Of a stretch of 57,823 nucleotides of DNA, positions 25,026 through 33,623 are shown piece after piece. Below the pieces are notes generated by a model. It did not search any database and was not told the DNA's origin. It saw only the letters and a program-made list of their open reading frames with translations. Source of the stretch: Phycisphaera mikurensis NBRC 102666 (GTDB lineage: Bacteria > Planctomycetota > Phycisphaerae > Phycisphaerales > SM1A02); NCBI GenBank assembly GCA_945878575.1, contig CAMDUB010000012.1, positions 1 to 57,823 of the forward strand. Reading direction: 5' to 3'. The first letter of the stretch is position 1; every line of letters starts with the position of its first letter. Position numbers and translations under genes: made by a program.

Positions 25026-26195
25026 ATGAATTGGAAGTTCATCGCACTCCCGATACTCGCAGTCGTTGGCATCGTTGCTTCGGCGTACACCGTTGCCAAG
25101 CAGAATGCGGCTATGCCAGCACCTCCGCCGATGGTGCCGCCGGTGGCTTCACCCTACGGCGATCGAGTCAGTGGTTCGGGCATCGTTGAGCCATCTTCGG
25201 AACTCATTGAGCTGGGTGCGCCCGTCAGTGGATTGATCGAAGAGGTATTGGTGAAGGAAGGGCAGTGTGTGGTGAAGGGTCAGCCGCTCTTCATCATCGA
25301 CCGCCGCGCGCTGACCGCGCAAGCAGCCGGCGCCGAGGCGCGTGCATTCGCCGCTGAGGCTCGCTTGGCACAGTCGCGCAGCTTGCCGAAGCCGGAGACG
25401 TTGAAGCAGGCGCAGGCGCGCGCGGATCAGACCCGTGCCGCGGTGCGCGATGCGCAGGGGCGCCTTGATCGCTTGCGCGCCATCGGTGAAGCTGGTGCCA
25501 TGAGTCACAATGAACTTCCGACGCGGGAGTATGAAGTAGCTAACGCCGAGTCAAAGGCAGCAGAGGCAGAAGCAAGTTTGGAATTCGTCCGCAAGGGAAC
25601 CTATCCAGAAGACCTGCGGGTCATTGAGGCTGATGTTGCTACCGCCAAGGCCGAGGTGGGGATGATTCACACGGAGCTTGATCGCTGCATTGCGCGCGCC
25701 CCCATTGATGCGCAGATTCTTCGTATTGATGCGCGGCCCGGGCAGTATGCCGCCGCGGGCCCCGGCGCCAAGACGCAAATGACGCTTGGTGACCTTGATC
25801 CCCTATATATCCGTGTGGATATTGATGAGCTCGATGCGTGGCGATTTAGTGACAAGGGCAAAGCGATCGCCTCACTCCGTGGTGGGCGGCAAGCGAGCTT
25901 TCCAGTGAGCTTTGTCCGTCGTGTACCGCTGGTGTTGCCGAAGAAGACACTTTCTGGCGAGAACGCGGAGCGTATTGATACGCGTGTCCTGCAGCTGATC
26001 TACATGTTCGAGGATCCGAATGTGCCCGTGGCTCCTGGGCAGTTACTTGATGTCTTCATCGAAAGTGCTGGCGATGCGGGCGCTCCGGATCCGGTGGCTG
26101 CACCAGTGACGGTGCCAGTGACGGCACCAGCAGTGGCGCCAACATCCTCCATTCCGGATAACGCTGCAGAAACCGCGCCTGATCATGGCAACTGA
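25026..26195 (+). CDS. HlyD-family membrane-fusion protein (DevB-like)
   Basis: Periplasmic adaptor of the same exporter. The start ATG 25026 gives one N-terminal anchor helix (FIALPILAVVGIVASAYTVA); the frame is open further upstream but would overlap the ATPase. The biotinyl-lipoyl half-motif is SGLIEEVLVKEGQCVVKGQPLFIID (core VKEGQCVVKGQ). A coiled-coil hairpin rich in Ala, Arg and Glu covers about residues 95-215 (EARAFAAEARLAQSR, QAQARADQTRAAVRDAQGRL), followed by the second lipoyl half (ARAPIDAQILRIDARPGQYA) and a barrel domain. An Ala/Pro/Val tail ends the protein. An adaptor of this kind implies an outer-membrane channel encoded elsewhere. The stop overlaps the next gene by 11 nt. Confidence 0.88.
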   Translation: MNWKFIALPILAVVGIVASAYTVAKQNAAMPAPPPMVPPVASPYGDRVSGSGIVEPSSELIELGAPVSGLIEEVLVKEGQCVVKGQPLFIIDRRALTAQAAGAEARAFAAEARLAQSRSLPKPETLKQAQARADQTRAAVRDAQGRLDRLRAIGEAGAMSHNELPTREYEVANAESKAAEAEASLEFVRKGTYPEDLRVIEADVATAKAEVGMIHTELDRCIARAPIDAQILRIDARPGQYAAAGPGAKTQMTLGDLDPLYIRVDIDELDAWRFSDKGKAIASLRGGRQASFPVSFVRRVPLVLPKKTLSGENAERIDTRVLQLIYMFEDPNVPVAPGQLLDVFIESAGDAGAPDPVAAPVTVPVTAPAVAPTSSIPDNAAETAPDHGN

Positions 26196-27123
26196 AGCAT
26201 CAGTCGCCATGCACGCCACGGAGCGCCGCGCTGCGGCGATTGCAGTGGCGGTGGGGATTGTGCTGATGGCTGTGAAGTTTGTGGCGTGGCGCCTGACGGG
26301 CTCTTCGGCGGTCTATAGCGATGCGCTCGAATCCATCATCAATGTGGTGGCAAGTGGATTTGCACTGTGGGCAATTTCGCAAGCACACCGGCCTGCAGAT
26401 CACACGCATCCCTACGGGCACGGGCGATTTGAATTTGTCAGTATGTCAGTGGAAGGTGCGCTCATCGGTGCGGCCGGCGCGAGCATCGTTTGGGAAGCGG
26501 TGCACCGCATGCTGGCCGGCGATCTTGGCGTGCAGCGCATTGAATGGGGCTTGATTCTCATCGGCGCCACCGCTGTTGGTAATGGCGTGCTTGGGGCGTG
26601 GTTGATGAAGCTTGGGCGTCGGAGTGGATCCGCGGCTCTGGTTGGCGATGGTCGGCACTTGATCTCTGACGCAATCACCAGTCTTGGTGCGATTGCGGCA
26701 CTGGTAGCAGTCCGCATGACCGGGCTGGTGTGGATCGACCCGCTCGTAGCCATTCTGATGGCGTGCATCTTGGTTGGTCTCGGTATTCGCATGGTGCGCC
26801 GTGCGCTTGGCGAACTGGTTGATGAGCAGGACGCTGGCGATTACGAGACGGTCCGCAAGATTCTGGATGCGCATATCAGCGGCACTGCGGGTGCTCGTGC
26901 GCCGCTGATTCGAGGCTGGCACAAACTGCGAACTCGGCACATCGGCAGGCACCACTGGGTGGACTTTCATGTGCAAGTGGACGATTCACTGGATGTGCGC
27001 ACTGCCCATGAGTTGGCTTCGTCCATTGAGTACGAGATAGAGGTGGCCCTGGGATGTACCGATGGTGGCAATGCCACCGCGCACATCGAGCCGTGGGATG
27101 AGCCCGTTTCCAAGCCTGCATAA
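26185..27123 (+). CDS. Cation diffusion facilitator (metal/proton antiporter)
   Basis: CDF family inner-membrane exporter of divalent metals. Six helices are visible in the first 210 residues, then a cytoplasmic metallochaperone-like domain (WHKLRTRHIGRHHWVDFHVQVD; HVQVDDSLDVRTAHELA). Helix 2 has SDALESIINV and helix 5 HLISDAITSLGA, where the transport-site ligands lie: Asp, His and Asp are in place, but the second Asp of helix 2 found in FieF is Ser here, which may alter metal selectivity. Between helices 2 and 3 is HTHPYGHGRFEF, a family signature. It overlaps the membrane-fusion gene by 11 nt, so it belongs to the same transcript and may share a role in metal or envelope stress. Confidence 0.88.
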   Translation: MATEASVAMHATERRAAAIAVAVGIVLMAVKFVAWRLTGSSAVYSDALESIINVVASGFALWAISQAHRPADHTHPYGHGRFEFVSMSVEGALIGAAGASIVWEAVHRMLAGDLGVQRIEWGLILIGATAVGNGVLGAWLMKLGRRSGSAALVGDGRHLISDAITSLGAIAALVAVRMTGLVWIDPLVAILMACILVGLGIRMVRRALGELVDEQDAGDYETVRKILDAHISGTAGARAPLIRGWHKLRTRHIGRHHWVDFHVQVDDSLDVRTAHELASSIEYEIEVALGCTDGGNATAHIEPWDEPVSKPA

Positions 27124-27168
27124 CCGTGATTCCGTCGGCATGACTGTTCAACGCTACGCTGCTGTTCC

Positions 27169-27813
27169 ATGCGCACCAGCATTCTCTCGGCACCACTCCC
27201 CCTTGCCACGCTCCGTAAGTTATGGAAGCCGCGCCGGGATTCCTACGCCAACGCTCGGCTTTACGAGGACAACCGGATTCGTATCCATCGTGCATTCACT
27301 TGGCTTGAACACGCAGAGTCGTGCCGCGAAGCACAGCTTGACGATCGCATGCTTGCGCAGTGGGCGGGCTTATCTGCATTGTGTGCGCGCTGGGATGTGG
27401 CGCGCAATCAACCAGTGGCAGAGCGAACCGCGCTCGCGGCATTTGTGAAGCAACTTGCTGCCACCGATCAGGATGGAATTGTTGCAGCCACGCTTGAGCG
27501 TGACCGCACCTTGGTTGCCAGCATGTTTGCCGATCGCTATTTGGCGCGGCACTTTGCCAGCGTCGATCTCAAGGAACTGATCGCTCGCCGGCGGTGGGAC
27601 AAGGTATTGGCTCACCTGTTGGAGCGCTGCGCGTTGGTGCATGCGCAGTTGGCGCAGGGCGGATCGACGTATGGGAGCCGGGAGAACCGCACCGTTCTCA
27701 AGCGAACATCGATGATTCTGGATGCGGTGGCGCTCGCGGCCATTCAAGTGGTCATCAATCATGGATATTCCGATGATTGGGGGGTGTTGTGTTGGCCGCC
27801 CGCCAAGAAGTAG
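27169..27813 (+). CDS. Conserved hypothetical protein
   Basis: A 214-residue soluble, mostly helical protein with no signal peptide or membrane segment. The most distinctive stretch is YEDNRIRIHRAFTWLEHAE (residues about 27-45), followed by AQWAGLSALCARWDVARNQP; the C-terminal end holds SMILDAVALAAIQVVINHGYSDDWGVL. I have an impression of similar proteins in other planctomycetes but cannot name a domain or function. It lies 45 bp after the CDF gene and 28 bp before sthA on the same strand, and so is probably cotranscribed with them. Confidence 0.75.
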   Translation: MRTSILSAPLPLATLRKLWKPRRDSYANARLYEDNRIRIHRAFTWLEHAESCREAQLDDRMLAQWAGLSALCARWDVARNQPVAERTALAAFVKQLAATDQDGIVAATLERDRTLVASMFADRYLARHFASVDLKELIARRRWDKVLAHLLERCALVHAQLAQGGSTYGSRENRTVLKRTSMILDAVALAAIQVVINHGYSDDWGVLCWPPAKK

Positions 27814-27841
27814 TGGCCATAGGAGCTAGGCTGCGCAGTCC

Positions 27842-29266
27842 ATGGAAGCCATCTACGAATACGACCTAGTGGTGATTGGCAGCGGACCTGCGGGCCAGAG
27901 TGCGGCGATTCAGGCTTGCAAATTGGGGAAGCGCGTGGCCATGGTGGAACGCAAGCGCGGCGTCGGCGGGGTGTCGGTGCACTTGGGAACGCTTCCGTCA
28001 AAGACCTTTCGTGAAGCCGTCGTCAGTCTGAAGCGGGGCACCGTGCAGCGGTCGCTGGAGGCGATCGGTGTTGATCATGTGCAGATGACCATGCCGCAGT
28101 TGCTTGACCGTGTTTCTTCGGTGATTCAGGAAGAGCAACAACTCATTCGCTCCATGTTGGTGCGTAACGGCGTGAAGATCTTTTGGGGGTTCGCTTCGTT
28201 TGTCGATGCCAACACCATCATGGTCGACAGCGCTGATGGTGATCGCACCATCACTACTGCGTTCACTTTGCTCGCTGCGGGCACTCGGCCGGTGATTCCT
28301 CCGGGATGTCCCGATCAAACGAGTGAAGAATCGCCAATCATTCTTACCAGTGATACCGTGGGAAAATTGCGGGAAATTCCTCGCAGCTTGGTGGTTGTTG
28401 GTGGCGGCGTCATTGGCGTGGAATATGCATCATTCTTTGCGTCACTTGGCACAAAGGTCACGCTTGTTGAGCGCGCCGCACGGCCGATTTCATTCATGGA
28501 CCACGAAACCGTGGATGAACTCATGCATGAGATGCGCACCCACGACATGGTTTTTCGGTGCAATGAGAATGTCACGTCAATCAAGCTCATTGAGGAACCG
28601 ACGCGCCGGGTGCAAGTGGAATTGGAAAGCGGCAAGCGCATTACCGCGGATGCCGCCATCATCTCTGGTGGACGTCAGGGGTGCGTGGAAGGAGTGCACC
28701 TGGAGTGCGCTGGTCTGGCGGCCGATGAGCGCGGACGAATCACAGTGGATGAGTACTACCGAACCACCACGCCATCAGTCTTTGCTGCTGGCGACTTGAT
28801 TGGATTCCCATCGCTTTCGGCCACCAGTGCTGCACAGGGTCGGATTGCTGCGTTGGCCATGTTTGGCGCGCCCGTGAGTCCGATGGGCGACAGTTATCCC
28901 GTTGGTATTTACGCTATTCCTGAGTTGAGTAGTGCGGGAGCCACCGAGCAGAAATTGAGCGCGGACAAGGTTCCATACGAAATTGGTGTGGCCAGATACA
29001 GTGAAATAGCGCGCGGGAAAATTGATCAGAACGCTGATGGATTTCTTAAATTGATCTTCCATCGCGAAACGCGCGTGTTGTTGGGCGTGCATATTCTTGG
29101 AGCGAATGCAACAGAGTTGGTGCACATTGGGCAAGCGGTGATCCGCCTGAATGGCGGACTCGACTTCTTCCTGTCCAACGTCTTCAACTATCCAACCTAC
29201 GCCGAGTGCTATCGGGTGGCTGCATTGAACGCGTACAACAATATTCGCGCCAGTGCTGGTGAGTGA
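27842..29266 (+). CDS. sthA: Soluble pyridine nucleotide transhydrogenase
   Basis: FAD-dependent enzyme that exchanges hydride between NADPH and NAD+, balancing the two cofactor pools. FAD-binding motif VIGSGPAGQSAAIQA near residue 11; NAD(P)-binding motif VVGGGVIGVEYASFFASLG near 185; FAD motif PSVFAAGDLIGFP near 315; C-terminal dimer-interface region ANATELVHIGQAVI and FNYPTYAECYRVAALNAY. The GTLPSKTFREAV segment is the SthA-type sequence. Where lipoamide dehydrogenases have the redox-active CxxxxC, this protein reads GVSVHLGT with no Cys, so it is a transhydrogenase rather than a disulfide oxidoreductase. 474 residues, as expected. It ends 6 bp before the convergent dinB stop. Confidence 0.93.
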   Translation: MEAIYEYDLVVIGSGPAGQSAAIQACKLGKRVAMVERKRGVGGVSVHLGTLPSKTFREAVVSLKRGTVQRSLEAIGVDHVQMTMPQLLDRVSSVIQEEQQLIRSMLVRNGVKIFWGFASFVDANTIMVDSADGDRTITTAFTLLAAGTRPVIPPGCPDQTSEESPIILTSDTVGKLREIPRSLVVVGGGVIGVEYASFFASLGTKVTLVERAARPISFMDHETVDELMHEMRTHDMVFRCNENVTSIKLIEEPTRRVQVELESGKRITADAAIISGGRQGCVEGVHLECAGLAADERGRITVDEYYRTTTPSVFAAGDLIGFPSLSATSAAQGRIAALAMFGAPVSPMGDSYPVGIYAIPELSSAGATEQKLSADKVPYEIGVARYSEIARGKIDQNADGFLKLIFHRETRVLLGVHILGANATELVHIGQAVIRLNGGLDFFLSNVFNYPTYAECYRVAALNAYNNIRASAGE

Positions 29267-29272
29267 AGAGCG

Positions 29273-30448
29273 TTACTTGGGGGGCCGGCCGCGTCCGATC
29301 ATGCCCTTACCAAATTTGCGCTCAATGGCGTCGGCTACGCGGTCGACGGTGCGGTCGCGTTCCGCATTCGGATCGGCGAAGAGTGACGCGGATGTTTCAT
29401 CGCCAGCTGCAGTGCATTCCAGCCGGACGCCTATCAATCGCACGGCAACGAATTCGCGTGCAGCCCATCGCGTGAATAGTTCTTTTGCTGCAGCAAGAAT
29501 CACTAAGGTGCGATCGGTATCAGCATCAAGCGTGGTGCTGCGGGTGATGGTCTCAAAGTCACCGAAGCGAATCTTGATGGTGATCCTGCGAGTAGTGCTT
29601 GCGCCGTTGCGGAGGCGGCGCGCCGCACTTTCCACAAGAAATTGCAGGGTTTCTAGTATGGATTCCGGGTCAAGAACGTCTTCCGCAAAGGTGGTTTCAT
29701 GACCTATTCCCTTGCGATCGTGCTCGGTCTCTACCGAGCGGTTGTCAACGCCGCGCGCGCGCAGTTGCGTTTCTATGGCATGGCTGCCAAGGCGCGTCAG
29801 TACCTCATGCTCAGGCATTCGCTGGAGATCACCGAAGGTGAAGACGTTGGCGGCATGAAATCGTGGCAGTGACTTTGGTCCGATGCCCCACATGCGTTCG
29901 ATGCCGATCGGTGCCAGCCAACTGGCCAAGAGGGTGGAGTCCAGTAGGGGCGCTTCGGTGATTCCATCCGGCTTATTCATATCGGTCGCAAGTTTGGCAA
30001 CAAACTTGTTTGGACCGACGCCAACACTGACAGTGAGGCCAAGTTCGGCACGCGTTGCGGCGCGGATGGCGCGCGCAATGGTCACGCCATCGCCGTGCAG
30101 CAATCGGCTGCCGGTCACATCAAGGAACGCTTCGTCAACACTCAATGCCTCAAGCAGCGGCGAGTACCGCCCCAGAATTTCCATGAAGCGATCGCTTAGT
30201 TCCGAGTATCTATCGAAACGAGGTGTGGCAACCACCGCGTGCGGGCATAGCGCCAAGGCACGCATCATCGGCATGGCGCTGCGGCATCCAAAGCGGCGCG
30301 CCTCGTAACTTGCGGTGGCCACCACGCTTCGCCCGGAGCGTCCGCCCACCAGGACTGGCTTGCCACGCATTTCTGGGTGGTCAAGTTGCTCAACCGATGC
30401 AAAAAACGCATCAAGATCGGCGTGAAGAATCGTGGTCGGTACGGTCAT
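29273..30448 (-). CDS. dinB: DNA polymerase IV (Y-family translesion polymerase)
   Basis: Error-prone Y-family polymerase that copies damaged templates. Palm motifs with catalytic acidic residues: ILHADLDAFFASVEQ near residue 6 and ALSVDEAFLDVTGS near 100. The YEARRFGCRSAMPM fingers motif, VGVGPNKFVAKLATDMNKPDG (core GPNKFVAKLATDMNKPDG), the helix-hairpin-helix thumb (GIGPKSLPRFHAANVFTFGDL) and the little finger (RRITIKIRFGDFETITRS) follow in order. There is no canonical QLxLF beta-clamp motif at the C terminus that I can see; the chain ends IERKFGKGMIGRGRPPK. The start is ATG 30448, the family start; the frame opens at 30469. Only 38 bp separate it from the divergent gene. Confidence 0.94.
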   Translation of the reverse strand: MTVPTTILHADLDAFFASVEQLDHPEMRGKPVLVGGRSGRSVVATASYEARRFGCRSAMPMMRALALCPHAVVATPRFDRYSELSDRFMEILGRYSPLLEALSVDEAFLDVTGSRLLHGDGVTIARAIRAATRAELGLTVSVGVGPNKFVAKLATDMNKPDGITEAPLLDSTLLASWLAPIGIERMWGIGPKSLPRFHAANVFTFGDLQRMPEHEVLTRLGSHAIETQLRARGVDNRSVETEHDRKGIGHETTFAEDVLDPESILETLQFLVESAARRLRNGASTTRRITIKIRFGDFETITRSTTLDADTDRTLVILAAAKELFTRWAAREFVAVRLIGVRLECTAAGDETSASLFADPNAERDRTVDRVADAIERKFGKGMIGRGRPPK

Positions 30449-30486
30449 CGTGCAACACCGTACTTCCATCGGGGTACGCTTGGAAT

Positions 30487-32013
30487 ATGCATTCCGCGAT
30501 TGTCATTGCTGACGCCGTCTCGCCCGTCCTTGAGTCCTTTGGCCGGCTGCACCCAATCATGGTTCACCTGCCGCTGGGGTTGGTGTTTGCGGCCGTGGTG
30601 GTGGAGGCAGCGCGCTTCGTTCAGCGGCGGCCGAGCCTCTCCGCTTTCACGCCGATAGCGCTGGGGCTCGCTGCACTTGGCGCGGTAGTAGCCAGTGGCA
30701 CAGGCTGGTTCTTCTCCGAGAGCGAGGCGGAAACTAGTTCGCTGTTTTGGCACCGTTGGTTAGGTATTACCTGCGCGATTGTTCTCATTGCCGTCGCGTG
30801 GATGGCCATCCGTGCGGCTCGCCTCACGGCGAATGCGGCGCAGATCACCCCGATCGCGCGCGGAGTCTTGCTAGCAGCCGCGTTGCTGGTCGGCTGGGTC
30901 GGACACCTTGGTGGCGACATGGTGTGGGGCGAGAACTATGTGCTGGAGCCAATCTTGAAAGCATGGAACGGCGGCTCGCCGAGCGCTGATGGGACCACTG
31001 GTGATGACGCTGTGGGAAGCGGCGCCACTGCCGCGAACGCCACCGGTAACGGCGATTCCGATACCGACAAAATGGCCTTCTACACCTCGAACGTTCTCCC
31101 AATTCTCCAAGATCGCTGCTACGAGTGCCACGGCAACGGGAAGCACAAAGCCGGTCTCTCGATGGATGTGCGATCGTCATTGGTTTCGCGTGATTCGGAC
31201 GGGATCTGGATTGTGCAGCCTGGCGACCCCGCGCACAGCCTGATGATTGAGCGATGCCTCTTGCCAGCAGAAGATGACGAGGCCATGCCACCAAAGGGCG
31301 ATCGCTTGAAAGCAACTGAACTGGAAGCTCTGCGAACATGGATTGCCGCCGGAGCAGTGATGCCAGCAACGAGCGGCGCCATCGCAGCAAATGGATCGAG
31401 CGGAGTCCGCGGGGCACCGGTGCCTGATTCCACGGCCGATCGCCGTGGTCCGGCCAGCGCCTCGAAGAGCCGTTCCGCTGGCTTGCCGGCGCTCTCCGAT
31501 GCGCAGGTCGCCGAGGCGGCAGCGCTGCGCGGAAAGGGAATCAACGCGGTTCCGATCTCCGTTGGAGCATCGACCTTGTCAGTGAGCATTCCGGGCGGAA
31601 AGGGTGTTGGCGATGCAGACATCTCCGCGCTCATTCCAATTGCTGCGCAGATTGAAGAGCTCTCGTTTGCGCGCGCGTCGGTGTCCGACGCGGGCATGAT
31701 GCAGATGCCGTCCATGCCGTTTGTGCGCTCGGTACGCGTCGACAACACAGCGCTGACGGACGTTGGAATCACTGTCTTGTTGTCGCGCACGCTGGAAGTA
31801 GAAACGGTGAACCTGGTGAGTTCCGGTGCCACCGATGGTGTGTTTATTGTGCTCGCCAAGTTGCCGCGCCTGCAGCGCGTGTACGTGTTCGACACACAAG
31901 TCACTGCACAAGGCATTGATCGATTCCGCGCCACTCACCCGGGCGTGGACATTGTGGTTGGATCTGCATTGCCGGGCACGACGGGCACAGAAGGTCCGCC
32001 AGTTGGGCCATAA
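30487..32013 (+). CDS. Membrane protein with DUF2231-like helices, cytochrome-c and LRR-like domains
   Basis: Three-part planctomycete-type protein. The N-terminal 150 residues form a four-helix membrane domain starting FGRLHPIMVHLPLGLVFAAVV, typical of DUF2231. Next comes a planctomycete cytochrome-c domain with one haem site CYECH near residue 213 and a probable axial Met in DEAMPPKGDRL near 266, ending LRTWIAAGA. After a Ser/Ala-rich linker, residues about 330-500 repeat a leucine-rich pattern (ISALIPIAAQIEELSFA; MPFVRSVRVDNTALTDVG; LEVETVNLVSSGATD; LPRLQRVYVFDTQVT). It is probably an envelope electron carrier whose LRR part binds a partner. ATG 30487 was chosen because the helix starts there; the frame is open upstream over dinB. 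Confidence 0.85.
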   Translation: MHSAIVIADAVSPVLESFGRLHPIMVHLPLGLVFAAVVVEAARFVQRRPSLSAFTPIALGLAALGAVVASGTGWFFSESEAETSSLFWHRWLGITCAIVLIAVAWMAIRAARLTANAAQITPIARGVLLAAALLVGWVGHLGGDMVWGENYVLEPILKAWNGGSPSADGTTGDDAVGSGATAANATGNGDSDTDKMAFYTSNVLPILQDRCYECHGNGKHKAGLSMDVRSSLVSRDSDGIWIVQPGDPAHSLMIERCLLPAEDDEAMPPKGDRLKATELEALRTWIAAGAVMPATSGAIAANGSSGVRGAPVPDSTADRRGPASASKSRSAGLPALSDAQVAEAAALRGKGINAVPISVGASTLSVSIPGGKGVGDADISALIPIAAQIEELSFARASVSDAGMMQMPSMPFVRSVRVDNTALTDVGITVLLSRTLEVETVNLVSSGATDGVFIVLAKLPRLQRVYVFDTQVTAQGIDRFRATHPGVDIVVGSALPGTTGTEGPPVGP

Positions 32014-32093
32014 CGGCGATTTGCGTGTAAATGTCGACGAGTAGAAGGTTTCGTTCGCAACCGTGGCTGTGTTCGTAGGTAATTTATGAACCT

Positions 32094-33191
32094 ATGGAAA
32101 ACACGCGCCGATCGTTTTTGACCACTGCTGCTGCAATCGGCGCCGCTGGTTTCGCGGCGTCTATCCCGGGCTGTACATTCGGGAGTTCGCAGGCTGGTGG
32201 TAGCGCTGCGCCCGTCACGCCACCGGTTGCTCCGGCAGCAACCCCGGGCGCCATGGTGGTTGGCTCTGGTTCCGCCCGCTTTGAAGTGCACCACGACTGG
32301 TTGGTGCCGCCTCCCGGTGGCGCAGCGTTCGGCGACACGCATGGTGCTGCGCAAGATTCCAAAGGAAATATCTACATTGCACACACGGTGCATCCATCAA
32401 GCACCTTGAAGGATGCGGTGTACGTGTATTCCTCCGATGGCAAGTTCATCCGGAGCTTTGGCAAGGAATTCGCGGGCGGCGCGCATGGTCTTGACCTGCA
32501 TGCAGAAGACGGCGCGGAGTTCCTGTACCACTGCGATACGGGTCGACGCATGGTGGTGAAGACGGACTTGAACGGCAAAGTGCTCTGGGAAGCCGGCTGC
32601 CCCATGGCAAGCGGCGTGTATGCGTCCGCTGACAAGTGGTGCCCAACCAATGTGGCGTTCGGTCCGGATGGAACAGTGTTTGTTGGCGACGGCTACGGAG
32701 GCAGTTTCGTCCACGCGTTCTCCAAGGATGGCAACTGGAAGAAGATCATTGCGCGCCCCGGCCAAGACCCGGGCCAGGTGGCGTGCCCGCACGGCATCTA
32801 TGTTGACTTGCGCGGCACCAATTTCACGCGTGAGCCAGCGTTGGTGGTGGCCGACCGTGGCAATCGACGCATTCAGTACCTGTCATTGGACGGAACGCAC
32901 CTGGGATTTGTGACCAACGCCATGCGCCAACCCTGTGACATGAAGGTTCGCGGCGACCGCATGCTGGTCCCTGATCTGGACAGCGTTGTGACGATTCTGG
33001 ACTCCAAGAATGAGCTCATTGTCCAGCTCTGCGATGGCAACCCAAGCTCCCTCCGCGGCGCTTCGCGCGACCAGTTCATTCCTGGCAAGTTTGTGCACCC
33101 GCATGACGCCATTTGGCTGGCCAATGGCGACATCTTGGTGGCAGAGTGGGTGCCGATTGGCCGAGTGACGCTTCTGCGCGCCGTTTCTTGA
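32094..33191 (+). CDS. Tat-exported lipoprotein with NHL-type beta-propeller
   Basis: The N terminus carries a twin-arginine signal (TRRSFLTTAAAIGAAGFAA) followed by a lipobox-like IPGC, so it is probably folded before export and lipid-anchored at Cys. The mature part is a six-bladed NHL-like propeller: AQDSKGNIYIAHTV, YSSDGKFIRSFGKEFAGGAHGLDLH, VKTDLNGKVLWEAG, FGPDGTVFVGDGYGGSFVHAFSKDGNWKKI (core GPDGTVFVGDGYG), LVVADRGNRRIQYLSLDG and LANGDILVAEW. The blades are similar to those of the peptidylglycine lyase/NHL group, but no catalytic residues can be assigned. It follows the cytochrome protein by 80 bp and may be cotranscribed. Confidence 0.85.
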   Translation: MENTRRSFLTTAAAIGAAGFAASIPGCTFGSSQAGGSAAPVTPPVAPAATPGAMVVGSGSARFEVHHDWLVPPPGGAAFGDTHGAAQDSKGNIYIAHTVHPSSTLKDAVYVYSSDGKFIRSFGKEFAGGAHGLDLHAEDGAEFLYHCDTGRRMVVKTDLNGKVLWEAGCPMASGVYASADKWCPTNVAFGPDGTVFVGDGYGGSFVHAFSKDGNWKKIIARPGQDPGQVACPHGIYVDLRGTNFTREPALVVADRGNRRIQYLSLDGTHLGFVTNAMRQPCDMKVRGDRMLVPDLDSVVTILDSKNELIVQLCDGNPSSLRGASRDQFIPGKFVHPHDAIWLANGDILVAEWVPIGRVTLLRAVS

Positions 33192-33623
33192 TCCTTTCGT
33201 GGCGTTGCGTGATCCCTGCTGGCTTCTTTGAGCCCGTCTGGATGTCTCATGAGCACGTCCGGACGTCGCATGAGCCCCTCCCCGGGCGTTGCAAGAGCTC
33301 GTCGCGGCGCTGTACAGCCCGTACAGGCGGACAGACACGAATAAACGGCATTGAGCGCGCGTGACCCGCTGATTCTCGGCCTTATCACGTCAATCATTTC
33401 TGCGAAGTCACTTGCAGCCGTCAGTGTTGCATTCGATTGTCCACGTGAGTCCGGCGGCCTTTGGGTCGGGACTCGGTGAGGGCTCCGTGCTTTGCGGAGA
33501 TCGCTTTGGACCCGCCGATGTAGAAGGCGGCGGGTAGGCAACAAAGCCGGATGGCTGCGGATTCGCGCCGTCCGGCCGTTGCCATTTTTGCTCGCTCGTG
33601 TGCGATCGCTCGTGCGCGATCGT
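33192..33623. other. Gene-poor region with imperfect 21-nt repeats
   Basis: About 430 bp without a convincing gene, between convergent genes. At 33237-33301 there are three degenerate units of 21-23 nt sharing a GGAYGTCTCATGAGCAC-like core, with fainter copies on both sides. A weak minus-strand frame (33421-33669, 82 codons) with many Arg and Ala residues overlaps the next gene's end and is not supported. Short palindromes (GCGATCGCTCGTGCGCGATCG at about 33603, of which the GCGATCGC core is clear) are also present. Confidence 0.45.
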
